Below, one piece after another: positions 8,701 to 17,112 of a DNA stretch of 64,000 nucleotides. Source of the stretch: G963668655 sp963668655 (lineage in GTDB: Bacteria; Myxococcota_A; SURF-8); assembly GCA_963668655.2 (NCBI GenBank), contig CAXXPQ010000003.1, positions 992,001 to 1,056,000 of the forward strand. Direction: 5' to 3'. The notes beneath the pieces were generated by a model, which saw only the letters and a list, made by a program, of their open reading frames with translations, did no database searches and was not told where the DNA came from. Made by a program: the position numbers and the translations under genes. Position 1 is the stretch's first letter, and each line of letters starts with the position of its first letter.

Positions 8701-11135
8701 GCCGGGAATGTCCTGCGAGGTTTCAATCCACTCCACCCCTCAAAAGGGGTGGAGACGTTTTGTTGTAACTCCGGATAGCAGAATCAGGCAGTTTCAATCC
8801 ACTCCACCCCTCAAAAGGGGTGGAGACCCGGGCCTGGCGGCCGCTATCCCTACGACTGGGTGTTTCAATCCACTCCACCCCTCAAAAGGGGTGGAGACAC
8901 TCTGAATCTGACGTGCAGTGCGAGGAAATCGGTTTCAATCCACTCCACCCCTCAAAAGGGGTGGAGACAGGATATCGTTGTTCATCCGACCAAATGTGTA
9001 GATGTTTCAATCCACTCCACCCCTCAAAAGGGGTGGAGACGCCAATTCGTCGCGACGAAGACGGGGGCGGCCTATGTTTCAATCCACTCCACCCCTCAAA
9101 AGGGGTGGAGACATCGATTTCACGTGCGATATTCCGCGCACGACAAGTTTCAATCCACTCCACCCCTCAAAAGGGGTGGAGACATCCACCAGGGCTTGTC
9201 CAGCCGCTAATCGGAGCTAGTTTCAATCCACTCCACCCCTCAAAAGGGGTGGAGACACTTCCTGGAATGGAGTATTGCCGCGTGCGTTGCAGTTTCAATC
9301 CACTCCACCCCTCAAAAGGGGTGGAGACTTGATCCGGGCCGAACGATTCTATCGGCCCCATAAGTTTCAATCCACTCCACCCCTCAAAAGGGGTGGAGAC
9401 CAGCGTTGTCTCTTGATCCTGGAAGGCCGTTTCCAGTTTCAATCCACTCCACCCCTCAAAAGGGGTGGAGACCTGCAATTCTGGAAGGAACATAAATGCC
9501 GAATGACGTTTCAATCCACTCCACCCCTCAAAAGGGGTGGAGACAACGGCCTGGGATGATAACCGACCGGGCGAATACAAGTTTCAATCCACTCCACCCC
9601 TCAAAAGGGGTGGAGACAGGGCCGAGTGGAATAACTGGAACCAGACGCAAGAGTTTCAATCCACTCCACCCCTCAAAAGGGGTGGAGACAGCATGATTGT
9701 TACCAAGGTGGCGTAGGCTCCGGAGTTTCAATCCACTCCACCCCTCAAAAGGGGTGGAGACGATGGTCAACGCCCAGGCAGCCAGCAGCAGAATCGTTTC
9801 AATCCACTCCACCCCTCAAAAGGGGTGGAGACAATACGGCGGAGACGCAAAGACATTCAATAAAAAGTTTCAATCCACTCCACCCCTCAAAAGGGGTGGA
9901 GACACCCTAGAATATGATTTGACGGGAACGAGCACTCCAAGTTTCAATCCACTCCACCCCTCAAAAGGGGTGGAGACCTATCAGTGTGTCAGTGGTCTCC
10001 CACGGATATCCTAGTTTCAATCCACTCCACCCCTCAAAAGGGGTGGAGACGATCCACCGCCCACCGGCTCCTGGCGGAAGTAAATGTTTCAATCCACTCC
10101 ACCCCTCAAAAGGGGTGGAGACGTCGCATGGATGGATGGATGGAACACACCGGGCAGGTTTCAATCCACTCCACCCCTCAAAAGGGGTGGAGACCACGAC
10201 GCCGCCGGAACGGCGCGAGCGTGTGTTTTGTTTCAATCCACTCCACCCCTCAAAAGGGGTGGAGACAAGGAACTAACGGTTTGATACCATAGCGTAATTC
10301 ATGTTTCAATCCACTCCACCCCTCAAAAGGGGTGGAGACTGCATAGGTGGCTTCGTTTGCGTAGTTTGGATTTAGTTTCAATCCACTCCACCCCTCAAAA
10401 GGGGTGGAGACGTCATCGGTGATGCGACGGTTGAGGAACTTGCTGCCGTTTCAATCCACTCCACCCCTCAAAAGGGGTGGAGACAAGACGACAGCGATAT
10501 CGACAGTTGCATTTTGTATGTTTCAATCCACTCCACCCCTCAAAAGGGGTGGAGACGGCCAGTTGGTCAACCGCCATCCCGTAGAGATTTATAGTTTCAA
10601 TCCACTCCACCCCTCAAAAGGGGTGGAGACATCGTTTTCGAGCAAACGGAGATTCAGGCCGCCTTTGTTTCAATCCACTCCACCCCTCAAAAGGGGTGGA
10701 GACCCAGTCGCGTACCGTAAGCGCTTCCGTGTAGTGACGTTTCAATCCACTCCACCCCTCAAAAGGGGTGGAGACGTGAAAAACATAGTGATTTCAATAA
10801 TTTATAAAATGTTTCAATCCACTCCACCCCTCAAAAGGGGTGGAGACTATCATACGCGCCGTGAAAACCGCCCTGGAGTAACTGTTTCAATCCACTCCAC
10901 CCCTCAAAAGGGGTGGAGACTTCATGGCGGTGGATACAACGTTTTTTGTCTGGTCGTTTCAATCCACTCCACCCCTCAAAAGGGGTGGAGACTTTTCCCG
11001 GATCTATGGAGGAACCTCAATGCCTAGTTTCAATCCACTCCACCCCTCAAAAGGGGTGGAGACGCGATGCGCACAACAGAGTCCGGCGCGAATACGACGT
11101 TTCAATCCACTCCACCCCTCAAAAGGGGTGGAGAC
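5720..11135 (-). CRISPR. Type I-C CRISPR array, 75 full repeats plus one truncated
   Basis: Repeats are 37 bp and on the + strand begin GTTTCAATCCACTCC and end GGGGTGGAGAC, so the crRNA-sense (minus) strand ends ..TGGATTGAAAC, the usual I-C form. I counted 75 complete repeats at 5776-11135 and a 23-bp 3' piece at 5720-5742, giving 75 spacers of about 33-36 nt. The repeat centre is a long palindrome (CACCCC/GGGGTG). The only repeat variant noticed is at 7855, with one G-to-A change. Two spacer sequences occur twice. The leader is at the high-coordinate end next to cas2, so new spacers should enter near 11100 and transcription should run leftward. The old end was cut by the IS3 element. Confidence 0.99.
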
Positions 11136-11323
11136 GCCGCGTTTGTAACTACCTGTAATTGCAGGTTTATACCGCCGGGAAACGCGAACCCGGGAAAATG
11201 GAAGGTCAAAGCAAGGTTCAAAAGGCTGTCCATCACTTGTATGTCCTTGAAATGATTGACAACGCGAACCCTCCAGGAATTCCATGAGCGCATGGGGTTC
11301 GCGCGATTGTCGGAATCGCCATA
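11136..11323 (-). promoter_or_regulatory. CRISPR leader region
   Basis: 188 bp without a gene between the first repeat and the end of cas2, in the position of the leader. AACGCGAACCC occurs at about 11181 and 11260 in direct orientation, and the inverse GGGTTCGCG-like form occurs near 11296. I see no unambiguous -35/-10 pair. The repeated GCGAACCC motif may be a docking site for adaptation proteins or only a local duplication. Confidence 0.55.
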
Positions 11324-11614
11324 TCAAATAATCATGGGCTCCTCCATATCTTTCGGCTTTTTCCGTCCATAGTGCTCGATGCGCTCGATGACATTATCAT
11401 CCAAAGGATAGAATCGCAGTGAATCCTTTTTTTCGTCGTATTCCTTGAGCAGCCGATCCCGGAGCACCACCCATTCCGTTTTGCTGATATCGCATTCAAA
11501 AACGCTGAACTGCACGCGCTGACCATAGTCCAGGCACGCTCTCGCCAGGCGTCGCAATCGACGACGTCCCGGTTTCGTGCTGGTTTCCACATCATATGTA
11601 ATCAGGTAACGCAT
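11324..11614 (-). CDS. cas2: CRISPR-associated endonuclease Cas2
   Basis: A 96-residue Cas2. MRYLITYDVETS carries the conserved aspartate at the end of the first beta strand, and RVQFSVFECDIS the second strand of the ferredoxin fold. Cas2 forms the dimeric core of the Cas1-Cas2 integrase that inserts new spacers at the leader. It lies 2 bp after cas1 and is the last cas gene before the leader, the standard type I-C order. Confidence 0.96.
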   Translation of the reverse strand: MRYLITYDVETSTKPGRRRLRRLARACLDYGQRVQFSVFECDISKTEWVVLRDRLLKEYDEKKDSLRFYPLDDNVIERIEHYGRKKPKDMEEPMII

Positions 11615-11616
11615 GT

Positions 11617-12633
11617 CTACCTCGTCTTCCAGGCCGGATAGTCGTCCAACTCGTTTCGCAGCGTGCGGGCCAGCAGGCGGGCCTGTATCAGCGGCAGCAG
11701 CCCAACCTGAACTTTTTCGTTCAACAGGGGATGGCTGATTCTCTCGTGCTTGCGATTCTGGTATTCGTTCAAAAGAGCCGTACGGGTTTCGTCGTCCATC
11801 AGAATCCCGCCGGACGCTTCTTTCCGGAAGCCGTCGGGCAAGACCTGACGTCGATTGATCAGGGCGAGCACCATCCGATCAACCACAGGCGCACGAAAAG
11901 GTTCCATGAAATCGAGAGCCAGCGCGGGCCTCCCCGGCCGGAGTTCATGCAGGAAACCGCAGCGGGGATCCAGCCCGGAACCAGCCAGCGCCGAGGCACA
12001 ATCGCTAGCCAGAAGCATATACCCGAAAGACAGTAGTGCATTGACGGCATCGCGCGGGGGGCGTTTGCTGCGACCGCCGAAGGTGAATCCTTCAACGGTG
12101 ATCATGTCGGCGAATACCTCGAAGTAGGTTCTCGCCGCGGACCCTTCGTACCCGCGCAACTCGTCCATGCTCTCGGCCGAATCGATATGCGAAAGCAAAT
12201 TGCCGAGTACCTGCGCGGCATCGGAAAGCCGCTTTCCCTCCTTGCGTTCCCGGGCCGCGCGCAAGACATTCATGCGACTGTTATGAATTTTCGCTTCCAC
12301 CAGCGCTTTGGAAAGCCGCAACTTGAAACGATCGTCTCCGGACAGACGGTACTGCGCCATCCGGAGCACCACGCCTCCGTCCGGCGCGCCTTCCACTCTG
12401 CAGATCAGACGGCCGCGCTCGGATAAGACGGAAAGGGATATCCCCGATTCCTGGCAGAGCCGGATGGTGTGCGTACTTAAACTGCATTCGCCGAGACAGA
12501 CGATGTCCCGGAGATTGCTGGCGGGAACCCGCATCACTTCCCGGCCATGATCCTTGACCACGAAATTCAAATGGTCCCTGCTGATGTATTTTCCGTCCGT
12601 CAACAGATACAGCGTATTGAGAAGTCGCGTCAT
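11617..12633 (-). CDS. cas1: CRISPR-associated endonuclease Cas1 (type I-C)
   Basis: A 338-residue Cas1 beginning MTRLLNTLYLLTDGKYISRDH. The C-terminal helical domain holds the metal-binding residues: the glutamate near ELRGYEGSAARTYFEVF, the histidine in GFLHELRPGRPALALDFMEPFR, and the following D/E. It integrates pre-spacers with Cas2. The frame extends 21 codons upstream, but the ATG at 12633 overlaps the cas4 stop (12630) and starts at the conserved N terminus, so I use it. Confidence 0.96.
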   Translation of the reverse strand: MTRLLNTLYLLTDGKYISRDHLNFVVKDHGREVMRVPASNLRDIVCLGECSLSTHTIRLCQESGISLSVLSERGRLICRVEGAPDGGVVLRMAQYRLSGDDRFKLRLSKALVEAKIHNSRMNVLRAARERKEGKRLSDAAQVLGNLLSHIDSAESMDELRGYEGSAARTYFEVFADMITVEGFTFGGRSKRPPRDAVNALLSFGYMLLASDCASALAGSGLDPRCGFLHELRPGRPALALDFMEPFRAPVVDRMVLALINRRQVLPDGFRKEASGGILMDDETRTALLNEYQNRKHERISHPLLNEKVQVGLLPLIQARLLARTLRNELDDYPAWKTR

Positions 12634-13220
12634 GCCGATTCCTTTCCGGCGGTCACTTCGGGAAGGCAGATATTCACAAGAGAACAGCGATCGCATTTCG
12701 AGGTGCGCTTGCGCCTGGGAGTCACACGCTCACGAACCAACCGATGAAAATCCTTGGCCGCCTTCAAGGTCCGCTCTCTCAACCGGGTTTCGAACGGCAC
12801 CGCCAGGCGCTTTCGAGATCCCCAATAATAAATCGCTCCTTCATCGATGGTGACATCGAGCATCTCCTCCAGCGCCATCGCCTGGGCGCAGAGCTGCACC
12901 TTGTCGGCGTACCGGCCGGCGGCGCGGCCGCGTTTGTATTCGACGGGAACGATGCATTCCCCGTCCGTTCTGGCATGAAACTCGACCACGTCCAAAATAC
13001 CCGTCAGACGAAGCCGATCGCAACCGACGTGTACGCTTCGCTCGATCCGCACTCCGGGCCGGTTCTCCAATCCCGGTTGATGAACGCGGGAATGGAGCAC
13101 CCGGCCGTGCGCGGTCAAGACATTTTCATGCCAGATGCCTTCGACGTGAATCAGGGCGCATTGTCGATCGCAAAACACGATGTGCTGAACGCCCGAAAGA
13201 GGCAGATAATCCTCCTCCAT
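12630..13220 (-). CDS. cas4: CRISPR-associated exonuclease Cas4
   Basis: A 196-residue RecB-like nuclease. Cysteines at 17 and about 176, 179 and 185 (FCDRQCAL; KCDRCSLVNICLP) form the iron-sulfur site. The nuclease motif GILDVVEF and PVEYKRG supplies the acidic residues and lysine. Cas4 trims pre-spacers and selects the PAM end for Cas1-Cas2. It lies 6 bp downstream of cas7 and overlaps cas1, in keeping with one operon. Confidence 0.95.
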   Translation of the reverse strand: MEEDYLPLSGVQHIVFCDRQCALIHVEGIWHENVLTAHGRVLHSRVHQPGLENRPGVRIERSVHVGCDRLRLTGILDVVEFHARTDGECIVPVEYKRGRAAGRYADKVQLCAQAMALEEMLDVTIDEGAIYYWGSRKRLAVPFETRLRERTLKAAKDFHRLVRERVTPRRKRTSKCDRCSLVNICLPEVTAGKESA

Positions 13221-13226
13221 GACGGA

Positions 13227-14090
13227 TCAAACCAGTTTCAGCAGTTCCACGCCGTCCGGCAGATCGCTTTCATTCACGCGAACGGCGAAGTCCTCGAAGC
13301 GGCGGGCCGGTTGTTTTTCAATCTGGATTTGAACCCGGTCAAACAACTTGTGGGCCTGGGCGTCACCCAGTGCCGAGCGATGCTTGAACACGTATAGCCC
13401 GCGCACGGTCATCAGTCCTCGCGCCGCCGAGCGGTCGTGGTCGAACATATGTTCGAGCGATTCCCACAGCAGGGAAAGATCCTCTTCCGAAAACCCGGTC
13501 TGCCTGGCCAGTTGCGGCGAGATGAATCCATGCCCGACGTACAAACCGTAAGGGATGGTCGCCTTGCGGCCCATCGTGCGATTGCCGCCGCCCTGTTTTT
13601 TCGATTCCGCTTCGGTGGTTACCGCCATGCGAGTGATGCTGTGCTCCAGATGCAGAATCGGTTCCACCGAACGGCTAAAGGTGAGTTGCACCGGGCCGCG
13701 CACCTGGCCGCAATTGACGCCGGTGCTCATGACCGCACCGAACGTGCGCACGTCGAAGAAGTTCCGGCACATCCATTCGCGGGTTTGGTTCACGTCCTCG
13801 CGCGGCTGATTTTTCTCTTTAGCTTCGATACCGAGCGCCTGATAGGCCCTGCGGTTCGTTTCGTTCAGGACGCTTCCCTCCTTGACGTAGATTTCGTAAG
13901 GCGGCTCCAACTCCTTGGCAAGCGTGACATAGTTTCGGATCTTGCGCTTGAGACAGACGTCCGTCACAAGCCCCTGGCCGGTCTGCGGATCCACGCGCGG
14001 CATGTTGCCCGCATCCGGGTCGCCGTTCGGGTTGCCGTCGGTGACATCGAAAAGCAGTACGAAATCGTAACGGTTTTGAATTTCGCTCAT
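13227..14090 (-). CDS. cas7: Type I-C Cascade backbone protein Cas7 (Csd2)
   Basis: A 287-residue Csd2/Cas7c. The opening RYDFVLLFDVTDGNPNGDPDAGNMPR is the hallmark of the family. RNFFDVRTFGAVMSTG and GNRTMGRKATIPYGLYVGHGFI are also typical. Several copies would coat the crRNA in the I-C Cascade. The gene follows cas8c after a 70-bp gap that includes a ribosome site (GAGGCGATC). Confidence 0.96.
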   Translation of the reverse strand: MSEIQNRYDFVLLFDVTDGNPNGDPDAGNMPRVDPQTGQGLVTDVCLKRKIRNYVTLAKELEPPYEIYVKEGSVLNETNRRAYQALGIEAKEKNQPREDVNQTREWMCRNFFDVRTFGAVMSTGVNCGQVRGPVQLTFSRSVEPILHLEHSITRMAVTTEAESKKQGGGNRTMGRKATIPYGLYVGHGFISPQLARQTGFSEEDLSLLWESLEHMFDHDRSAARGLMTVRGLYVFKHRSALGDAQAHKLFDRVQIQIEKQPARRFEDFAVRVNESDLPDGVELLKLV

Positions 14091-14160
14091 GATCGCCTCC
14101 TCGTTTTATTTTCCAGTCCTGAAACGCGTATGGAACGTTCAAACCTCCGCAAGTCCGCCA

Positions 14161-15927
14161 TCACGGATTTTCACCATTTCCGGCGGGCTGTCTGTCTTCC
14201 TTTTTCCGGAACAAGTCGGCGCGCTGGTGATAGTAGCCGATCGCGAAAAGTCCCTGCTCTTCCATGCTGAATGTTAACGGGAATTTTTCGGCGGGCAGGC
14301 CGTCCATGGTTTCGGTTAGTTGGATATCAAAATACCGCCTTCTTCCTTCCTCCAATTTGCTCAAGTGATGTTGGGACAAACTTAAGAGGCGAGGAAACAC
14401 GGTGGCGGGATTGGCGCTGGCCGATCCGTAATAGCGGTCGGCGATCGACGCATTGACGTTTCCGATCGCATGGCCCTGCAAGTTTTCAAGCACGGCGAAC
14501 AGCCGACCCAAACGATAGGCGCTGTCCGTGTTTTCTTTATCCAGCATTTCAGTCACCTCCTGGAATTTAAAGCCAAGTCCCTTGCGCTTGGCGCGGTTGA
14601 AATAGGCCTTAATCAAGCTTGTTCTCAGATACGCCCGGTTCCAGTCAAAGCCGCCCTGTTTTCGTTCCGGGACGACGCCTTCCGCGCGACAGCGCACAAC
14701 GGCCATCGAAAGAAGCATGTTGGGCAACGGCGCATCGCGAAGAATCGCGGCATAGAGACGGGAACTCAGATTGGGCGGAATGTTGTCCTTCTTTCCTTCA
14801 AGTACAGTCGAAGCCAACAGCCACGCGAGCGAGCGCCTGGGCCGAGTTTCAAAGGGGAAATGCAGTTTGAGATCCTCGAACCAGTTTCGAACGGCGTTCA
14901 ATACGTCGGCCGTGGAACTCTCGAACCAATCCCGCACGGCAGCGCGTCCCTGGGCGCCGGAAAGCGTCAAGGCGTAAAACCGATTCGCTTTGTTGCGGGT
15001 CAAAGCCGACACGGTTCCGCTTTGGGGAGACGTGTACAGTCTGGCGGCGTTTTTCGGATTGTCGTCTATCATGCCGCCGAAGCAGACTTCCATTTCATCG
15101 GCCTCCCGGGTCCAGAAAGCCGCCACCGTGGAGGCATCGAGAAAGATGCTCTGTCCGCCTCGGGCCAGCAATTTATTCAGGGCGGCGGTATAACCCTCCG
15201 CCGCTTTCCGGCCCACCGGGGCGTTGTGATTCTGCTTTTTCCCGAAAGAGCAGGCCGCCTCGAAATTGAAGGAAACCAGTCCGCATCCGGCGGGATTCGC
15301 GCCCGCAAGATTTTTCACGGCCGGATGCACGGCTTCCGGCGGCGCCTGCTCGCCGGTAATCAGGCAGGTCGAGGTTTTTCCCTTCGGGCTTCGATGGCGT
15401 TGTTCCTCCCAATACGTCTTGATCGCCGGGCGATCGTGGACCCGCCGGGCTCCGTCCGGGTCGTAGATGAATACGATGTTCGCGCCCTTGGGACGGTCTT
15501 CAGGCATTTCCACCGTTGTTTCGCCGGAGTCAAAGCGCTTGAAAAACGCCAGCAACGCTTCAAGCGCTTCGTCTCCGGTGGCGTCATAGGCGTCTTCGTG
15601 AAGCTTGACAAACGCCCTGTGCTGGGCGTTCAGCCGGTTCCGGTTGGCTTTCTTCTTCGGGTCCGGATCGGGCCAGGCGAACACGTAGTCCGTTTTGTCG
15701 CTTAAGAAATAGGGGGCGATTCCGGAAGTGCGTTTGTCGCCTCGCGGCACCGGCATGGGCAAGGGATGGAGTTTCCCTTTTTCATCCGTCGAAAAACACG
15801 GCTCCAGCCCGATGAAACGTCCCTGAGCCGCGTAGCGCAGGATGTACGATATCGGACGCTGCTCGTAGTCGAGATTTTCGAGCAATTCTTCACGCCGGGC
15901 GTACTCATAGAGTGCGGTAAGGATCAT
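14161..15927 (-). CDS. cas8c: Type I-C Cascade large subunit Cas8c (Csd1)
   Basis: A 588-residue Csd1/Cas8c, a normal length for the family. It begins MILTALYEYARREELLENLDYEQRPISYILR and contains SKKAxxx-like and CLITGEQAPPEAVHPAVKNLAGANPAGCGLVSFN, a conserved block with CxxTG. Cas8c recognises the PAM (TTC in studied I-C systems) and supplies an internal Cas11c small subunit in other species. A possible internal start for the C-terminal part (MLLSMAVVRCRAEGV) exists but I cannot confirm it. It overlaps cas5 by 4 bp. Confidence 0.96.
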   Translation of the reverse strand: MILTALYEYARREELLENLDYEQRPISYILRYAAQGRFIGLEPCFSTDEKGKLHPLPMPVPRGDKRTSGIAPYFLSDKTDYVFAWPDPDPKKKANRNRLNAQHRAFVKLHEDAYDATGDEALEALLAFFKRFDSGETTVEMPEDRPKGANIVFIYDPDGARRVHDRPAIKTYWEEQRHRSPKGKTSTCLITGEQAPPEAVHPAVKNLAGANPAGCGLVSFNFEAACSFGKKQNHNAPVGRKAAEGYTAALNKLLARGGQSIFLDASTVAAFWTREADEMEVCFGGMIDDNPKNAARLYTSPQSGTVSALTRNKANRFYALTLSGAQGRAAVRDWFESSTADVLNAVRNWFEDLKLHFPFETRPRRSLAWLLASTVLEGKKDNIPPNLSSRLYAAILRDAPLPNMLLSMAVVRCRAEGVVPERKQGGFDWNRAYLRTSLIKAYFNRAKRKGLGFKFQEVTEMLDKENTDSAYRLGRLFAVLENLQGHAIGNVNASIADRYYGSASANPATVFPRLLSLSQHHLSKLEEGRRRYFDIQLTETMDGLPAEKFPLTFSMEEQGLFAIGYYHQRADLFRKKEDRQPAGNGENP

Positions 15928-16610
15928 GCGTCCCCCTTTCCGGCTCGAACATCGTCGAAGCTCGGGACATCGATAACGCCGTTTCGCATGATGGCCGTGT
16001 AGAAATAGGGGCGAAACGTGTCTCCCGAGGCGTCCTTGCCGTACGCCAGATCATAGAGCATCAAGCCCAGGGGACGCGTCTCCGGTATCGGAGTCAGTCG
16101 TTCGGGGGCGGGCTCCACCCGAGCCGGGAATTCCCGGCAACCGAGATAGGGTTGATGGAAGGTCTGTCCCTTGCCAAGCCGCCTTGTGAACATGGCCTCG
16201 AATTTCTCCGGTGTGTCCGAAGGGCCGGCCTTCCCGGTCATTTCGAAATAAGCCGTCACAATATAATCCACTTGATCCAGGGCCAGGGTGTTCCGTTGCA
16301 TTCGGTCCCGATCCGCGAAGTAATCGGGGGTGGGGACGCCTTTCTTGATGGATGACTTGACGGATGCAACCGGAATTGTACGAGAAATCTCATTTCGTTT
16401 GAAGCTTGTGAATTGAATGGGTTTGATGACTTCGATGCGTTCGATCGACCAGCGGATGGCAGGTTTCCATAATACGGCTTCCAGGATGCCCCGTGCGGCG
16501 GAAGGCGTGATGACTTCATAGCTCACGCGTTCCGTTTTGAATTCCGGGCGTGTGAAACAGGCTAGATCGCCCCGAATCCGAACCCGATACGGCGGAGATC
16601 GATAGGGCAT
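15924..16610 (-). CDS. cas5c: Type I-C Cas5c crRNA-processing endonuclease
   Basis: A 228-residue Cas5c (Cas5d). Typical blocks are SYEVITPSAARGILEAVLWKPAIRW, QRNTLALDQVDYIVTAYFEM and GKGQTFHQPYLGCREFPA. In I-C systems, which lack Cas6, this protein cuts the repeat and keeps the 5' handle, an activity the pseudo-repeat RNA upstream would need if it is processed. A clear ribosome site (AAAGGAGG) precedes the ATG, 22 bp after the stop of a 63-codon ORF. The two genes probably share a message. Confidence 0.95.
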   Translation of the reverse strand: MPYRSPPYRVRIRGDLACFTRPEFKTERVSYEVITPSAARGILEAVLWKPAIRWSIERIEVIKPIQFTSFKRNEISRTIPVASVKSSIKKGVPTPDYFADRDRMQRNTLALDQVDYIVTAYFEMTGKAGPSDTPEKFEAMFTRRLGKGQTFHQPYLGCREFPARVEPAPERLTPIPETRPLGLMLYDLAYGKDASGDTFRPYFYTAIMRNGVIDVPSFDDVRAGKGDA

Positions 16611-16632
16611 ATTTGCCTCCTTTCTTGTTGGG

Positions 16633-16824
16633 CTACTTCAACGGTTTGGGTCCATTTACAAATGACAGCACTTTACGGATGGCCTTTTGCGGAGCGGGCG
16701 ATGCGTCGCGACGTTGAGGTTCGATGCGGGAGTTCAGGGCGGATGAGATCCCGAATATGGCAGTGAAATATCTTCGAGTCGCCCCGATGATGAGCTGGTT
16801 TTTCGACTGGATACCGATTTTCAT
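16633..16824 (-). CDS. Small basic protein (63 aa) between cas3 and cas5; possible CreT-like toxin
   Basis: Unrecognised ORF: MKIGIQSKNQLIIGATRRYF.., rich in Lys/Arg, with a mildly hydrophobic middle (YFTAIFGISSAL) and no known motif. It starts with AAAGGA eight bases upstream, and a GTG start six codons earlier is possible. Arg17-Arg18 are coded CGA AGA in tandem; tandem rare arginine codons are a property of the haloarchaeal CreT RNA toxin, so this is suggestive only. The upstream promoter at 16887-16914 overlaps a site matched by the pseudo-spacer RNA. It may be a toxin, a leader peptide for the cas operon, or noncoding. Confidence 0.5.
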   Translation of the reverse strand: MKIGIQSKNQLIIGATRRYFTAIFGISSALNSRIEPQRRDASPAPQKAIRKVLSFVNGPKPLK

Positions 16825-16853
16825 TTTGATTTTTCCTTTCACTAGAAATACTG

Positions 16854-16878
16854 TCCAATAAACTTAAGGTATTAAGAA
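16854..16878 (-). promoter_or_regulatory. Pseudo-spacer target site with TTC PAM
   Basis: On the minus strand the sequence TTC is followed by TTAATACCTTAAGTTTATTG and GA. The pseudo-spacer beginning at 16988 reads TGAATTCCTTAGGTCTATTG and GA. They agree at 18 of 22 positions, differing at 2, 6, 12 and 15; positions 6 and 12 are those normally flipped out in type I complexes. TTC is the well-known I-C PAM. The site begins about where transcription from the -35/-10 pair at 16887-16914 should start, so bound Cascade would block that promoter. Confidence 0.72.
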
Positions 16879-16886
16879 CTAAAGAT

Positions 16887-16914
16887 AGTGTAAGGTGAAA
16901 ATCAACAATGTCAA
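16887..16914 (-). promoter_or_regulatory. Promoter for the 63-codon ORF and cas5-8-7-4-1-2
   Basis: Minus-strand -35 TTGACA (16909-16914, perfect consensus), 16-bp spacer, -10 TACACT (16887-16892). The predicted start is near 16880, at the edge of the pseudo-spacer target, and about 55 bases before the ATG at 16824. It faces the small ORF and the Cascade and adaptation genes. Confidence 0.65.
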
Positions 16915-16943
16915 GCCCCGGTAATTTTTTTCCGGAAACGAAG

Positions 16944-17015
16944 ATGACGGCCAATAGCCGCCATACTCCAATAGACCTAAGGAATTCAGTTTCAACCCAC
17001 TCCGAGAAACCGGAG
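16944..17015 (-). ncRNA. CreA/CreR-like pseudo-repeat-pseudo-spacer RNA
   Basis: The minus strand from 17015 reads CTCCG-GTTTCT-CGGAG (a small stem-loop), then TGGGTTGAAAC, which differs by one base from the last 11 nt of the array repeat (TGGATTGAAAC). This is a degenerate repeat (16989-17015). The next 22 nt (16988-16967) match the promoter-proximal target at 16854-16875. An 8-bp hairpin (ATGGCGGC/GCCGTCAT, 16944-16964) may close the RNA, though no strong U tract follows. CreA and CreR RNAs known from other CRISPR types have the same parts: pseudo-repeat plus a spacer partially matching a nearby promoter. Ends of the RNA are inferred. Confidence 0.75.
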
Positions 17016-17021
17016 AAATTG

Positions 17022-17050
17022 ATTATAAGTTCACTGTTCATGTTTTTCAA
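17022..17050 (-). promoter_or_regulatory. Strong promoter of the pseudo-repeat RNA
   Basis: Minus-strand -35 TTGAAA (17045-17050), 17-bp spacer, -10 TATAAT (17022-17027, perfect). A start seven bases downstream falls at 17015, the first base of the pseudo-repeat stem. This is the best sigma-70-like promoter I noticed in the window and no protein start follows it closely. Confidence 0.75.
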
Positions 17051-17112
17051 GGACATTTCGCCCTTCTCGCAATGGCGTAGGTCGTGAATGGGCGCTTGAA
17101 GCGGGTGATCCG

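Noticed and set aside
6598..10738. Self-targeting spacers against genes in this window
   Set aside because: I compared a number of spacers by eye and saw no match; a full search would be needed, so no claim is made.
5700..11160. Many ORFs of 60-215 codons across the CRISPR array
   Set aside because: They translate the 37-bp repeat in successive frames (FNPLHPSKGVET, FQSTPPLKRGGD, SIHSTPQKGWR) and are not genes.
16633..16824. The 63-codon ORF as an anti-CRISPR
   Set aside because: It lies inside the cas locus under a promoter apparently repressed by Cascade; an inhibitor there is possible but has no supporting motif or phage context.
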